Below the pieces are notes generated by a model. It saw only the letters and a list, made by a program, of their open reading frames with translations, was not told where the DNA came from and did not search any database. The position numbers and the translations under genes were made by a program. From positions 1-24,321 of the forward strand of contig JAGGYV010000161.1 of the NCBI GenBank assembly GCA_021162325.1: DNA of 24,321 bases, read 5' to 3'. Shown piece by piece: positions 7,274-13,677 of the stretch. The first letter of the stretch is position 1. Each line of letters begins with the position of its first letter. The stretch is from Desulfobacteraceae bacterium (lineage in GTDB: Bacteria > Desulfobacterota > Desulfobacteria > Desulfobacterales > Desulfosalsimonadaceae).

Positions 7274-7367
7274 TTTATGATTCGTTCATTTACAAGGCAT
7301 CCGGGATGAAGCTGTAGGTGTTTCTACCGCGATTCCCGGATAACGCAGTAAATGGGCGAATCATAAA
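7274..7367. repeat. 94-base imperfect palindrome directly downstream of dut
   Basis: The 20-base arms 7274-7293 and 7348-7367 pair at 18 of 20 positions, and ATCCGGGA-type blocks continue the pairing inward. The right arm ends seven bases from the dut stop, so dut mRNA would end in a long stem-loop. It may terminate or protect the dut transcript. Confidence 0.6.
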
Positions 7368-7374
7368 TGAAAAA

Positions 7375-7839
7375 TTATTTGCCGGTGTGCCCGAACCCAC
7401 CACTGTTGCGGTTGGTCTCCTCCAGCATCTCAACCACTTCAAACCGGGCCTGGCAGATTTTATTGATCACCATCTGCGCGATCCGGTCCCCCCGGTTGAT
7501 CACATAGGGTTCTTTCCCAAAATTAATCAGTGCGATTTTTACTTCACCGCGGTAGTCCGCATCAATGGTCCCCGGAGAATTGATGATTCCAATTCCGTGT
7601 TTGACCGCCAGACCGCTCCGGGGCCGGATTTGGGCTTCAAATCCAGGGGGTAGTGAAATAGCAAAACCCGAAGGGACCAGACTGATCTCTCCGGGTTTCA
7701 TCGTAGTCGGTTGCTCAACCGCCGCACAAATATCCATTCCAGCTGAATGAGGGGTCATATATCGGGGAAGAGCAATATCCGTGTCCTGATCCGGTCTGAC
7801 CCGGCAGCATTTAATAACAGTGGTATCAGGCACAGGCAT
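7375..7839 (-). CDS. dut: dUTP diphosphatase (dUTPase)
   Basis: Hydrolyses dUTP to dUMP and pyrophosphate, keeping uracil out of DNA and feeding thymidylate synthesis. All five trimeric-dUTPase motifs are present in 154 residues: HSAGMDI (31-37), PRSGLAVK (73-80), GIINSPGTIDADYRG (84-98, with the catalytic Asp93), RGDRIAQM (116-123) and the C-terminal P-loop-like arm RNSGGFGHTG (144-153). The frame extends two codons further to a TTG at 7845; I prefer ATG 7839 because neither has a strong ribosome binding site and ATG is the commoner start. It follows pnp on the same strand, separated by a REPIN-like double hairpin, so it may have its own promoter. Confidence 0.93.
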   Translation of the reverse strand: MPVPDTTVIKCCRVRPDQDTDIALPRYMTPHSAGMDICAAVEQPTTMKPGEISLVPSGFAISLPPGFEAQIRPRSGLAVKHGIGIINSPGTIDADYRGEVKIALINFGKEPYVINRGDRIAQMVINKICQARFEVVEMLEETNRNSGGFGHTGK

Positions 7840-7962
7840 CAGCAATTGTCTCTATGATATGACATTCCAGGTTCATTTTAATGATTCCGTAAAAATAAAG
7901 TAGCTGGACGGGCTAAGTACATGTATTCAGAAATACGATTACGTATTTAGTCTGACATTTAA

Positions 7963-8035
7963 CGGGCGGAGATAAACCCCGCCCCTACAGGAAATGCCTT
8001 AAATCCAATGTAGGGGAGGGCTTTATGCCCTCCCG
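7963..8035. repeat. REPIN-like pair of inverted GTAG hairpins
   Basis: Two 27-base halves (7963-7989 and 8009-8035) are inverted copies matching at 22 of 27 positions. Each half is itself a hairpin: on the minus strand GTAG then an 8-bp stem (one mismatch) with loop TTTAT; on the plus strand GTAG then GGGAGGGC/GCCCTCCC, also with loop TTTAT. Differences between halves mostly preserve pairing within each stem. The two GTAG feet face one another across a short spacer, as in REPINs. It sits between the pnp stop and dut, where it could protect the pnp mRNA 3' end. Confidence 0.75.
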
Positions 8036-8055
8036 GATAATTTTTAATGACGCCG

Positions 8056-10158
8056 TTATTTATCTTCCGGTTTCTTTTCGTCAGTCAAAAGGGCCTTGCG
8101 GCTCAGCTTGATTTTGCCATCTCTGGACACATCCAGAACTTTAACTTTGATGATGTCGCCTTCTTTGACAATATCACTGACCTGTTTGACGCGATAATTG
8201 GCCAGTTCGGAAATATGAACCAGTCCGTCGGTTTTGGGCTTAATCTGAACAAAGGCACCGAAATCAGTAATTTTGACGACTTTGCCTTCATAGATGGCGC
8301 CGATTTCTGGATCCATACCGATATCCTGGACAATTTGTACGGCTTTGTCACCTTCTTCTTTACTCACGGCGGCAATTTTCACAATGCCATTATCATTGAT
8401 TTCAATCCGGGTATTGGTTTCATTCTGAATAGACCGGATCATTTTTCCGCCGGGCCCGATCACATCGCCAATACGTTCCGGATTGATTTGAATGGCATAT
8501 ACATTCGGCGCATACGGTGACATTTCATCCCTGTGGATACTAATGGCTTCCTGCATTTTATCCAGAATATGCAGCCGTCCTGCCTTGGCCTGTTCAAGGG
8601 CTTTTGAAAGGATGTCTTTGGAAAGTTCGCGAACCTTTATGTCCATCTGAAGCGCGGTAATACCGTCGGCGGTTCCGGCAACCTTGAAATCCATATCGCC
8701 GGTGTGGTCTTCATCTCCGAGGATATCCGACAGCACAACGGTTGTTTCACCGTCAGTGACCAATCCCATGGCAATACCGGAAACCGGCGCTGTAATGGGA
8801 ACGCCGCCGTCCATCAGGGCCATGGACGCAGAACATACGGTGCCCATGGAGGATGATCCGTTGGATTCTAGAACTTCGGATACGATCCGGATGGTATAAT
8901 CAAAATCTTCCTTGTCCGGCAGGACCTTTAAAATCGCTCGCCTGGCCAGCGTTCCATGACCGATATCCCTGCGGCTCGGGCCTCCGGCCCGTCTGGCCTC
9001 GCCAACGCTGTATGGCGGAAAGTTATAATGAAGCATAAACGATCTGTTTTCTTCACCATTTAATGTCTCGATGCGTTGCTCATCCGGACCGGAACCGAGC
9101 GTTAAAACGCCCAGTACCTGGGTTTCGCCACGGGTGAAAAGGGCGCTGCCGTGAACGCGTGGCAGCAGACCTGCTTCGCAGGCAATCGGCCGGACTTCGT
9201 CAAAGGCACGGTTATCGATGCGCTTACCCTGTTTGAGGATCATGTCCCGGCAGATATTTTTCTCCAGATCTTTGAAGACCTTGGAAACTTCTTTCTTGCG
9301 GTCCGCATAATCCTCACCCAGGCCTTCAAAAATTTCGGTTTTAAGTGCGGACAGTGCTTTGCTGCGGTCTATTTTCCCGGGAATTATTACGGTTTCTGCA
9401 ATTTTTTTGCTGGCAGCCGCCGCAATTTTTTCAACCAGTTCCGGATCATGTTCTTTGGGTACAAACACCCGTTTTTCAACCCCGACACTTTCAATCAGTT
9501 TTTCCTGGATGTCAATGATGGGCTGTAATTGTTCATGACCGAAAAAAATGGCTTCCAGCATTTCCGCTTCACTGACAATGTTGCCGCCGCCTTCCACCAT
9601 AGTGATACCGGTCTTTGAACCGGCCACAATCACGCTGATATCCGAAATTTTTCTTTCTTCAATGGTTGGATTGGTGATCAGCTTGCCGTCAATACGACCT
9701 ACGCGAACACATGCAATCGGGCCATCAAACGGGATATCCGATATCATGAGTGCAGCGGACGCGCCGTTGAGTGCGAGGATATCCGGATCATTGACTTTGT
9801 CCATGGATAAAACCGTCACGATGATCTGGGTTTCAAAGCCGTACCCTTTGGGGAAAAGCGGCCGGATGGGCCGGTCGGTCAGACGGGCAGTGAGGGTTTC
9901 CTTGTCGCTTGGGCGACCAATCTCACGCCGGAAATAGTTTCCGGGAATTCGCCCGGCAGAATAAATTTTTTCTTGATATTCAACGGTAAGCGGTAAAAAA
10001 TCTACATCAGGACGTTCATCCTTGGCAGAAACCACCGTCACAAGTGCAATGGTTTCACCATATTGAACCACGACCGCGCCGGATGCCTGTTTGGCAAGTT
10101 TTCCGGTTTGGATATTGAGTGTTTCGCCACCGATTTTAGTACTAAAAGAAAGTTCCAT
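8056..10158 (-). CDS. pnp: Polynucleotide phosphorylase (PNPase)
   Basis: 3'-to-5' phosphorolytic exoribonuclease of mRNA decay, active as a trimer and in many bacteria part of the degradosome. 700 residues, close to the 711 of E. coli. Order: first RNase PH domain (about 8-140), helical linker, second RNase PH domain (about 310-540) with GGPSRRDIGHGTLARRA (392-408) and the catalytic aspartates in GDEDHTGDMD (Asp482 and Asp488, spaced as in E. coli Asp486/Asp492), KH domain with GPGG (568-571), S1 domain (about 620-690). ATG 10158 is preceded by AGGAG about 10 nt upstream. It lies downstream of rpsO as in most proteobacteria, but the rpsO-pnp spacer holds a 191-base palindromic element that would form a long stem in the pnp leader; see the findings for a possible regulatory effect. 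Confidence 0.98.
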   Translation of the reverse strand: MELSFSTKIGGETLNIQTGKLAKQASGAVVVQYGETIALVTVVSAKDERPDVDFLPLTVEYQEKIYSAGRIPGNYFRREIGRPSDKETLTARLTDRPIRPLFPKGYGFETQIIVTVLSMDKVNDPDILALNGASAALMISDIPFDGPIACVRVGRIDGKLITNPTIEERKISDISVIVAGSKTGITMVEGGGNIVSEAEMLEAIFFGHEQLQPIIDIQEKLIESVGVEKRVFVPKEHDPELVEKIAAAASKKIAETVIIPGKIDRSKALSALKTEIFEGLGEDYADRKKEVSKVFKDLEKNICRDMILKQGKRIDNRAFDEVRPIACEAGLLPRVHGSALFTRGETQVLGVLTLGSGPDEQRIETLNGEENRSFMLHYNFPPYSVGEARRAGGPSRRDIGHGTLARRAILKVLPDKEDFDYTIRIVSEVLESNGSSSMGTVCSASMALMDGGVPITAPVSGIAMGLVTDGETTVVLSDILGDEDHTGDMDFKVAGTADGITALQMDIKVRELSKDILSKALEQAKAGRLHILDKMQEAISIHRDEMSPYAPNVYAIQINPERIGDVIGPGGKMIRSIQNETNTRIEINDNGIVKIAAVSKEEGDKAVQIVQDIGMDPEIGAIYEGKVVKITDFGAFVQIKPKTDGLVHISELANYRVKQVSDIVKEGDIIKVKVLDVSRDGKIKLSRKALLTDEKKPEDK

Positions 10159-10534
10159 TTTAATTTAATCTCCTGATAAAAATCCGACGTTCAAAAGTGA
10201 TGGTCTCGTAAAAAGTCGAAGATCCAAAAATAATTATTTACAATTTTAATATGTTAAGCAATCACAACAGGCCGACATTGACCTTCTTCTTCCAAATAAC
10301 TCATTCATAAATATTTGAAATGATAGACAAGTTATTTTCTGATACAGTGGTGATTCGTCACCATGAAAAGCTTTTTACGACGCCATCAAAAGCCCCGGCA
10401 AAAAATTCAAGATTTTGGAGCCGCCTGAATGAGAATAAGGTATCCCTCAAACATAGGCTAACCCCTCAAACAGTGATATATTGAATATATTATGCTGAAT
10501 ATAAAGAAACACATCATTTCAAGGGGATAGTCGT
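10159..10534. other. rpsO-pnp intergenic region
   Basis: No gene is seen in these 376 bases. The pnp-proximal part is the palindromic element 10198-10388. The rpsO-proximal part is AT-rich, with a 10-base direct repeat CCCTCAAACA (10444-10453 and 10463-10472) and no recognisable intrinsic terminator behind rpsO. It forms the pnp leader if transcription continues from rpsO. Confidence 0.65.
10198..10388. repeat. 191-bp element with 17-18-bp terminal inverted repeats (MITE-like)
   Basis: The left end GATGGTCTCGTAAAAAG (10199-10215) and right end CTTTTTACGACGCCATC (10371-10387) pair at 15 of 17 positions, extended by flanking T and A. A TGGTGA-TTCG-TCACCA hairpin lies at 10348-10363 near the right end. 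The right 60 bases match 7204-7263. The terminal repeat resembles that of 13496-13620 (GATGG...GTAAAAAG). No coding frame is inside, which suits a non-autonomous mobile repeat. Confidence 0.7.
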
Positions 10535-10804
10535 TTAGCGTCTGAGGCCCAGCTCTTTAATAACTGATCGATAGCGATAAACGTCTTTATTTTTAACATA
10601 ACTTAATAATCTGCGACGTTTGCCGACCATGATCAGCAGTCCTCTTCGGGAATGATGATCTTTTTTATGAATTTTTAAATGTTCGGTCAGATGCTTGATT
10701 CGATCGGTTAAAAGGGCAATCTGCACCTCCGGTGATCCGGTGTCGGAATCGTGAAGCTTGAATCGGTTAATGGTTTCTGTTTTCATTTGCTCTGGGATAT
10801 TCAC
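10535..10804 (-). CDS. rpsO: 30S ribosomal protein S15
   Basis: Primary 16S rRNA-binding protein that nucleates assembly of the 30S platform. 89 residues, identical in length to E. coli S15. Signature segments are DTGSPEVQIALLTDRI, HKKDHHSRRGLL and the C-terminal RYRSVIKELGLRR. The start is GTG at 10804: it has a strong GAGGAGG six nt upstream, while the ATG at codon 7 does not and would shorten the N-terminal helix. Downstream of truB and upstream of pnp, the usual order. Confidence 0.98.
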   Translation of the reverse strand: MNIPEQMKTETINRFKLHDSDTGSPEVQIALLTDRIKHLTEHLKIHKKDHHSRRGLLIMVGKRRRLLSYVKNKDVYRYRSVIKELGLRR

Positions 10805-10856
10805 TGTTTCCTCCTCTATGGGTATATTTTCATATCTTAAATAGGGTTATATCATA

Positions 10857-11822
10857 TTATGGATTGTGAAAAACACAACAATAATTATACCGGCCATTTT
10901 TTTCATCCGGGCTCAATATTGCAAGGAGCTGATTTTCATTATCAATAATTTTGATGAATGGGTTGCCGGTGGCGTCTCTCATATTAATTTGGGTATTCAT
11001 TTGGGTATTCATTTGGGTATCAATTGGGATATCAATTCCGATATCGGTTAATGTAATGTTTTTTCCGTATTTTATTTTTTCCATTAAACTGTCATCCGCA
11101 ACATGCGAAATCATCTCCGAAAGGGCATCTGACATGGGAATGATTCGATTTTTTATCGTTTCCAGTCGCTGATGTGATTCGATATCCGCTAAAGGTATTG
11201 CATCAAGGATGTTAAATCCGCCACATTCGATTCGTTTGAGTGATTTTAGATGGCCACCGCATCCAAGCGTATTCCCGATATCGGCACACAGGCTCCGGAT
11301 ATACGTTCCAGAGGAGCATTCCACCTCAAACCGGATTTCGGGAAGATTGATATCAATTATTTTAATATATGATATCAATACTTTCCGGGGTGGCTTAGTG
11401 ACGGGCACCCCGTTTCTTGCATATTTATAAAGCGGGACGCCGTTATGCTTTAACGCTGAATACGCCGGGGGAACCTGATCAATTTCACCCTCAAACTGTT
11501 TACATGCATCACGCACAGCATGCTCTGAAACCGTGCCAATTGGGTGGTTTGCCAGAATATTGCCGGTGGCGTCCAACGTATCTGTTTCAACACCTAATTT
11601 TAAAACCGCAACATATTTCTTCGGACAGGCAAGAAAAAATCGGGAGAGACGCGTTGCCCGATTGATTGTGCAGATCATCACGCCGGTGGCCATTGGGTCA
11701 AGGGTTCCGGTGTGGCCGATTTTGGAAATGCCGGATATTTTCTTGATCCGGCTGACGACTCTGGCCGAAGTTATGTCCTGCGGTTTGTCAACGATCAAAA
11801 TGCCATGGGTTTCATTCGTCAT
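10857..11822 (-). CDS. truB: tRNA pseudouridine-55 synthase TruB
   Basis: Converts uridine 55 in the T loop of tRNAs to pseudouridine and also acts as a tRNA-folding chaperone. 321 residues. The N-terminal GILIVDKP and the catalytic loop GHTGTLDPMATG are present, with catalytic Asp42. ECSSGTYIRSLCADIG marks the TruB family core, and a C-terminal PUA-like domain follows. Within that domain the stretch DIGIDIPIDTQMNTQMNTQ is built of four-residue units encoded by a decaying 12-bp tandem repeat, an unusual local expansion. The ATG lacks a clear ribosome binding site, suggesting coupling with nrnA, whose stop is 41 nt upstream. Confidence 0.96.
   Translation of the reverse strand: MTNETHGILIVDKPQDITSARVVSRIKKISGISKIGHTGTLDPMATGVMICTINRATRLSRFFLACPKKYVAVLKLGVETDTLDATGNILANHPIGTVSEHAVRDACKQFEGEIDQVPPAYSALKHNGVPLYKYARNGVPVTKPPRKVLISYIKIIDINLPEIRFEVECSSGTYIRSLCADIGNTLGCGGHLKSLKRIECGGFNILDAIPLADIESHQRLETIKNRIIPMSDALSEMISHVADDSLMEKIKYGKNITLTDIGIDIPIDTQMNTQMNTQINMRDATGNPFIKIIDNENQLLAILSPDEKNGRYNYCCVFHNP
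10987..11046. repeat. 12-bp tandem repeat inside truB
   Basis: Five consecutive 12-base units run from 10987: two identical copies of ATTTGGGTATTC, then ATTTGGGTATCA, ATTGGGATATCA and ATTCCGATATCG, each drifting further. The unit is in frame, adding four residues per copy to the TruB C-terminal domain. Confidence 0.85.
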
Positions 11823-11863
11823 TATCTATAACACATTCTTTTTATAAATGAATAAAGCATAAG

Positions 11864-12841
11864 TTATAGATTTTTCGAATAATAAAAAATGGTCCGTTTT
11901 AAATCCGGCAGGGTTGTCTGAATATCAAATCCGGATGCGTTTTGATGACCGCCGCCGCCGAAAGAGGTCGCAATCGCCGCAACATTCACCGCGCCGTCCG
12001 ACCGAAGACTGACATGAAAGTGGCTCATGTGTTTTTTGCCTGGCTTTCGTTTTCTTTCAAACAAAAGAGCGGCCATTTTGACGTTTTCGATCTGTTTGGC
12101 ATAATTAATCAGGCCATTAACATCCTCAAGCATTGTCCCGGTCGTCTGCAGCATGTTCTGGGTAAGCGTCATAATCGAGAGTTTGCCGTTATGGGACAAT
12201 TCAATGGAATCAAACAGCATATTCAGCAGCTTAATCCGGTTTAAGGAAATCGTTTCATAAATATGGTGAGCCACTTTGTGCGGAACAGCGCCTAATTGAA
12301 CCATTTTATAAGATATTTCAAAAGCCTTAGGGGTTGTGTTGGCAAATTTGAAAGAGCCGGTATCCGTCATTATTCCTGTATATATGGAATAGGCCATTCC
12401 TTTGTCGATCGGCACAGTATCCATTGCTGTAATCAGCTTGTAAATCATTTCACACGTTGAAGACGCAGCCGGGTCAATATACTGCAGGTTGCCGAAACGG
12501 GTATTGGTGATATGATGATCGATATTGATAATTGTCGGGATTTTGGAGACATCTACAGCCGCATCACCGATTCGATGAAAATCAGAACAATCCAGTATAA
12601 TGGCTGTGTCATATTCGGTGATATCGCCAATTGTGTCATTAATCAGGTGGAGAGACGGCAGAAATTGATAAACCGCCGGAATGGGGCTTTCATTGTAAGC
12701 CCTGACTTGTTTTTTGGATTCCTGAAGTGCAAGTCCCAGACTAATCAACGATCCGATCGCATCTCCGTCCGGATGAATATGAGACGCAATCAGTATTCGC
12801 TTACTCTTCTTCAGGTGGTTGATTATTTTTTGAATACTCAT
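11864..12841 (-). CDS. nrnA: DHH-family nanoRNase/pAp phosphatase (NrnA-like)
   Basis: 325 residues of the DHH/DHHA1 phosphoesterase family. NrnA degrades 2-5-nt RNAs left by exoribonucleases and dephosphorylates 3'-phosphoadenosine 5'-phosphate; the latter would be relevant to sulfur metabolism. Motifs: HIHPDGDAIGS (21-31), ILDCSD (82-87), the name-giving DHH (108-110), DTGSFKF, and the C-terminal GGGGHQNASG of DHHA1, which binds the substrate. The start overlaps the 3' end of rbfA by 41 nt; no ribosome binding site precedes it, so coupling to rbfA translation is likely. Its place between rbfA and truB is common in deltaproteobacteria and Gram-positives. The activity split between oligoribonuclease and phosphatase is not decidable from sequence. 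Confidence 0.92.
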   Translation of the reverse strand: MSIQKIINHLKKSKRILIASHIHPDGDAIGSLISLGLALQESKKQVRAYNESPIPAVYQFLPSLHLINDTIGDITEYDTAIILDCSDFHRIGDAAVDVSKIPTIINIDHHITNTRFGNLQYIDPAASSTCEMIYKLITAMDTVPIDKGMAYSIYTGIMTDTGSFKFANTTPKAFEISYKMVQLGAVPHKVAHHIYETISLNRIKLLNMLFDSIELSHNGKLSIMTLTQNMLQTTGTMLEDVNGLINYAKQIENVKMAALLFERKRKPGKKHMSHFHVSLRSDGAVNVAAIATSFGGGGHQNASGFDIQTTLPDLKRTIFYYSKNL

Positions 12842-13187
12842 TATCTATTTTTTTCAAAACGGAATTCATGTGAAATCCGTAATCAATTGAATCATCATAA
12901 TAAAATTGAAGATCAGGCATATATCGCAGTTTAAGCTTTTGTGCAAGAGAATATTTAATAAATCCCTTTGCTTTTTTAAACCCGTCAAACGCCTCTTCTT
13001 TGGTTGAGATATGATCGGAGATTACAAAATAAACCTTTGCCAGTTTCAGATCCGGCGATATCTTGATACCGGTAATGCTGACCGCTTCCAGGCGGGGATC
13101 GCTGATTGATTTCTGCAAAAGCCGGGAGAGGGCTTCATGGATTAATCCGCCGACCCGGTCGGCTCTGGCAAAGGGTTTTACGTTCAT
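12801..13187 (-). CDS. rbfA: 30S ribosome-binding factor A
   Basis: 128 residues, single KH-like domain that binds pre-30S particles during late 16S rRNA maturation. Diagnostic stretches are RADRVGGLIHEALSRLLQ, ISDPRLEAVSITGIKISPDLKLAKVYF and the final helix leading to DDSIDYGFHMNSVL, where a D-S-G/D-Y-x-x-x-I helix is typical. The start overlaps the DUF503 stop as ATGA (13184-13187), and the 3' end overlaps nrnA by 41 nt. The acidic, Pro-containing tail (NNQPPEEE) is read in the overlap. Confidence 0.96.
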   Translation of the reverse strand: MNVKPFARADRVGGLIHEALSRLLQKSISDPRLEAVSITGIKISPDLKLAKVYFVISDHISTKEEAFDGFKKAKGFIKYSLAQKLKLRYMPDLQFYYDDSIDYGFHMNSVLKKIDNEYSKNNQPPEEE

Positions 13188-13471
13188 ATATTCATGATCT
13201 CCATATCCGTATCGATAATTTCGGCTAATTGAAGATTGTCTATAAATTCAAAAATTTTATCTAATTTTGAGTTAATCAGACGGCGGTCGTTTCCCGCCAG
13301 CACAAATCCTATTTCCGTTCGCTGATGCACATCATTTAAACCGACTTCTGCCATTGATACGTTAAACGTATTTCGCGTACGGTTAATAATGGCCTTAACA
13401 ATTTTCCGCTTTTCTTTTAACGAATGGCAAAACGCCAGCCTGAAAGTTATTTTTCCAATCCCGACTACCAT
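13184..13471 (-). CDS. DUF503 family protein (YlxP-like)
   Basis: 95 residues. FRLAFCHSLKEKRKIVKAI and FNVSMAEVGLNDVHQRTEIGFVLAGND are typical of DUF503, the family of Bacillus YlxP, which is encoded between infB and rbfA just as here. The fold is ferredoxin-like; a role in ribosome assembly has been suspected from context, but the biochemical function is not established. ATG 13471 follows GAAGGA by 8 nt. It overlaps rbfA by 4 nt, and is separated from infB by a palindromic element. Confidence 0.92.
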   Translation of the reverse strand: MVVGIGKITFRLAFCHSLKEKRKIVKAIINRTRNTFNVSMAEVGLNDVHQRTEIGFVLAGNDRRLINSKLDKIFEFIDNLQLAEIIDTDMEIMNI

Positions 13472-13495
13472 GCCATAAATCCTTCATTCAGCTTT

Positions 13496-13620
13496 GATGG
13501 CAAAGTAAAAAGCCCAATTTCTGCGTTGCGCTGCATCCCTCATCACTGCGGAGTACGAAAAGTACGCCTCATTCTTCGTGATTTGCGACGCCTTGAACTT
13601 GAACTTTTTACTTTGCCATC
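13496..13620. repeat. 125-bp palindromic element with perfect 17-bp terminal inverted repeats
   Basis: GATGGCAAAGTAAAAAG (13496-13512) and CTTTTTACTTTGCCATC (13604-13620) are exact reverse complements. The centre GAGTACGAAAAGTACGCC is symmetric and close to that of 330-435. Ends resemble those at 10198-10388. It lies in the infB-DUF503 spacer, so a read-through transcript would carry a long cruciform-type stem. Confidence 0.8.
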
Positions 13621-13677
13621 GATATGGAAAGCTGATTTTTTACGGGATCTTTAACCTTTAGCCTTCGGCCTATCTTC

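Larger units (their letters stand above)
7062..7374. other. Repeat-rich spacer between dut and the metallo-hydrolase gene
   Basis: No coding potential was recognised in these 313 bases. They hold a single REP-like hairpin (7172-7190), a half-copy of the long-palindrome family (7204-7263) and a 94-base palindrome directly behind dut (7274-7367). A weak 7-base inverted repeat (GTCTTGT 7112-7118 with ACAAGAC 7139-7145) lies near the metallo-hydrolase start. Confidence 0.7.

Noticed and set aside
7931..7948. AAATACG-ATTA-CGTATTT hairpin before dut
   Set aside because: AT-rich 7-bp stem lying apart from the REPIN; could be chance, and no function can be assigned.
10444..10472. Direct repeat CCCTCAAACA twice, 19 bp apart, as operator or CRISPR-like unit
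   Set aside because: Only two short copies; no array and no regulator nearby.
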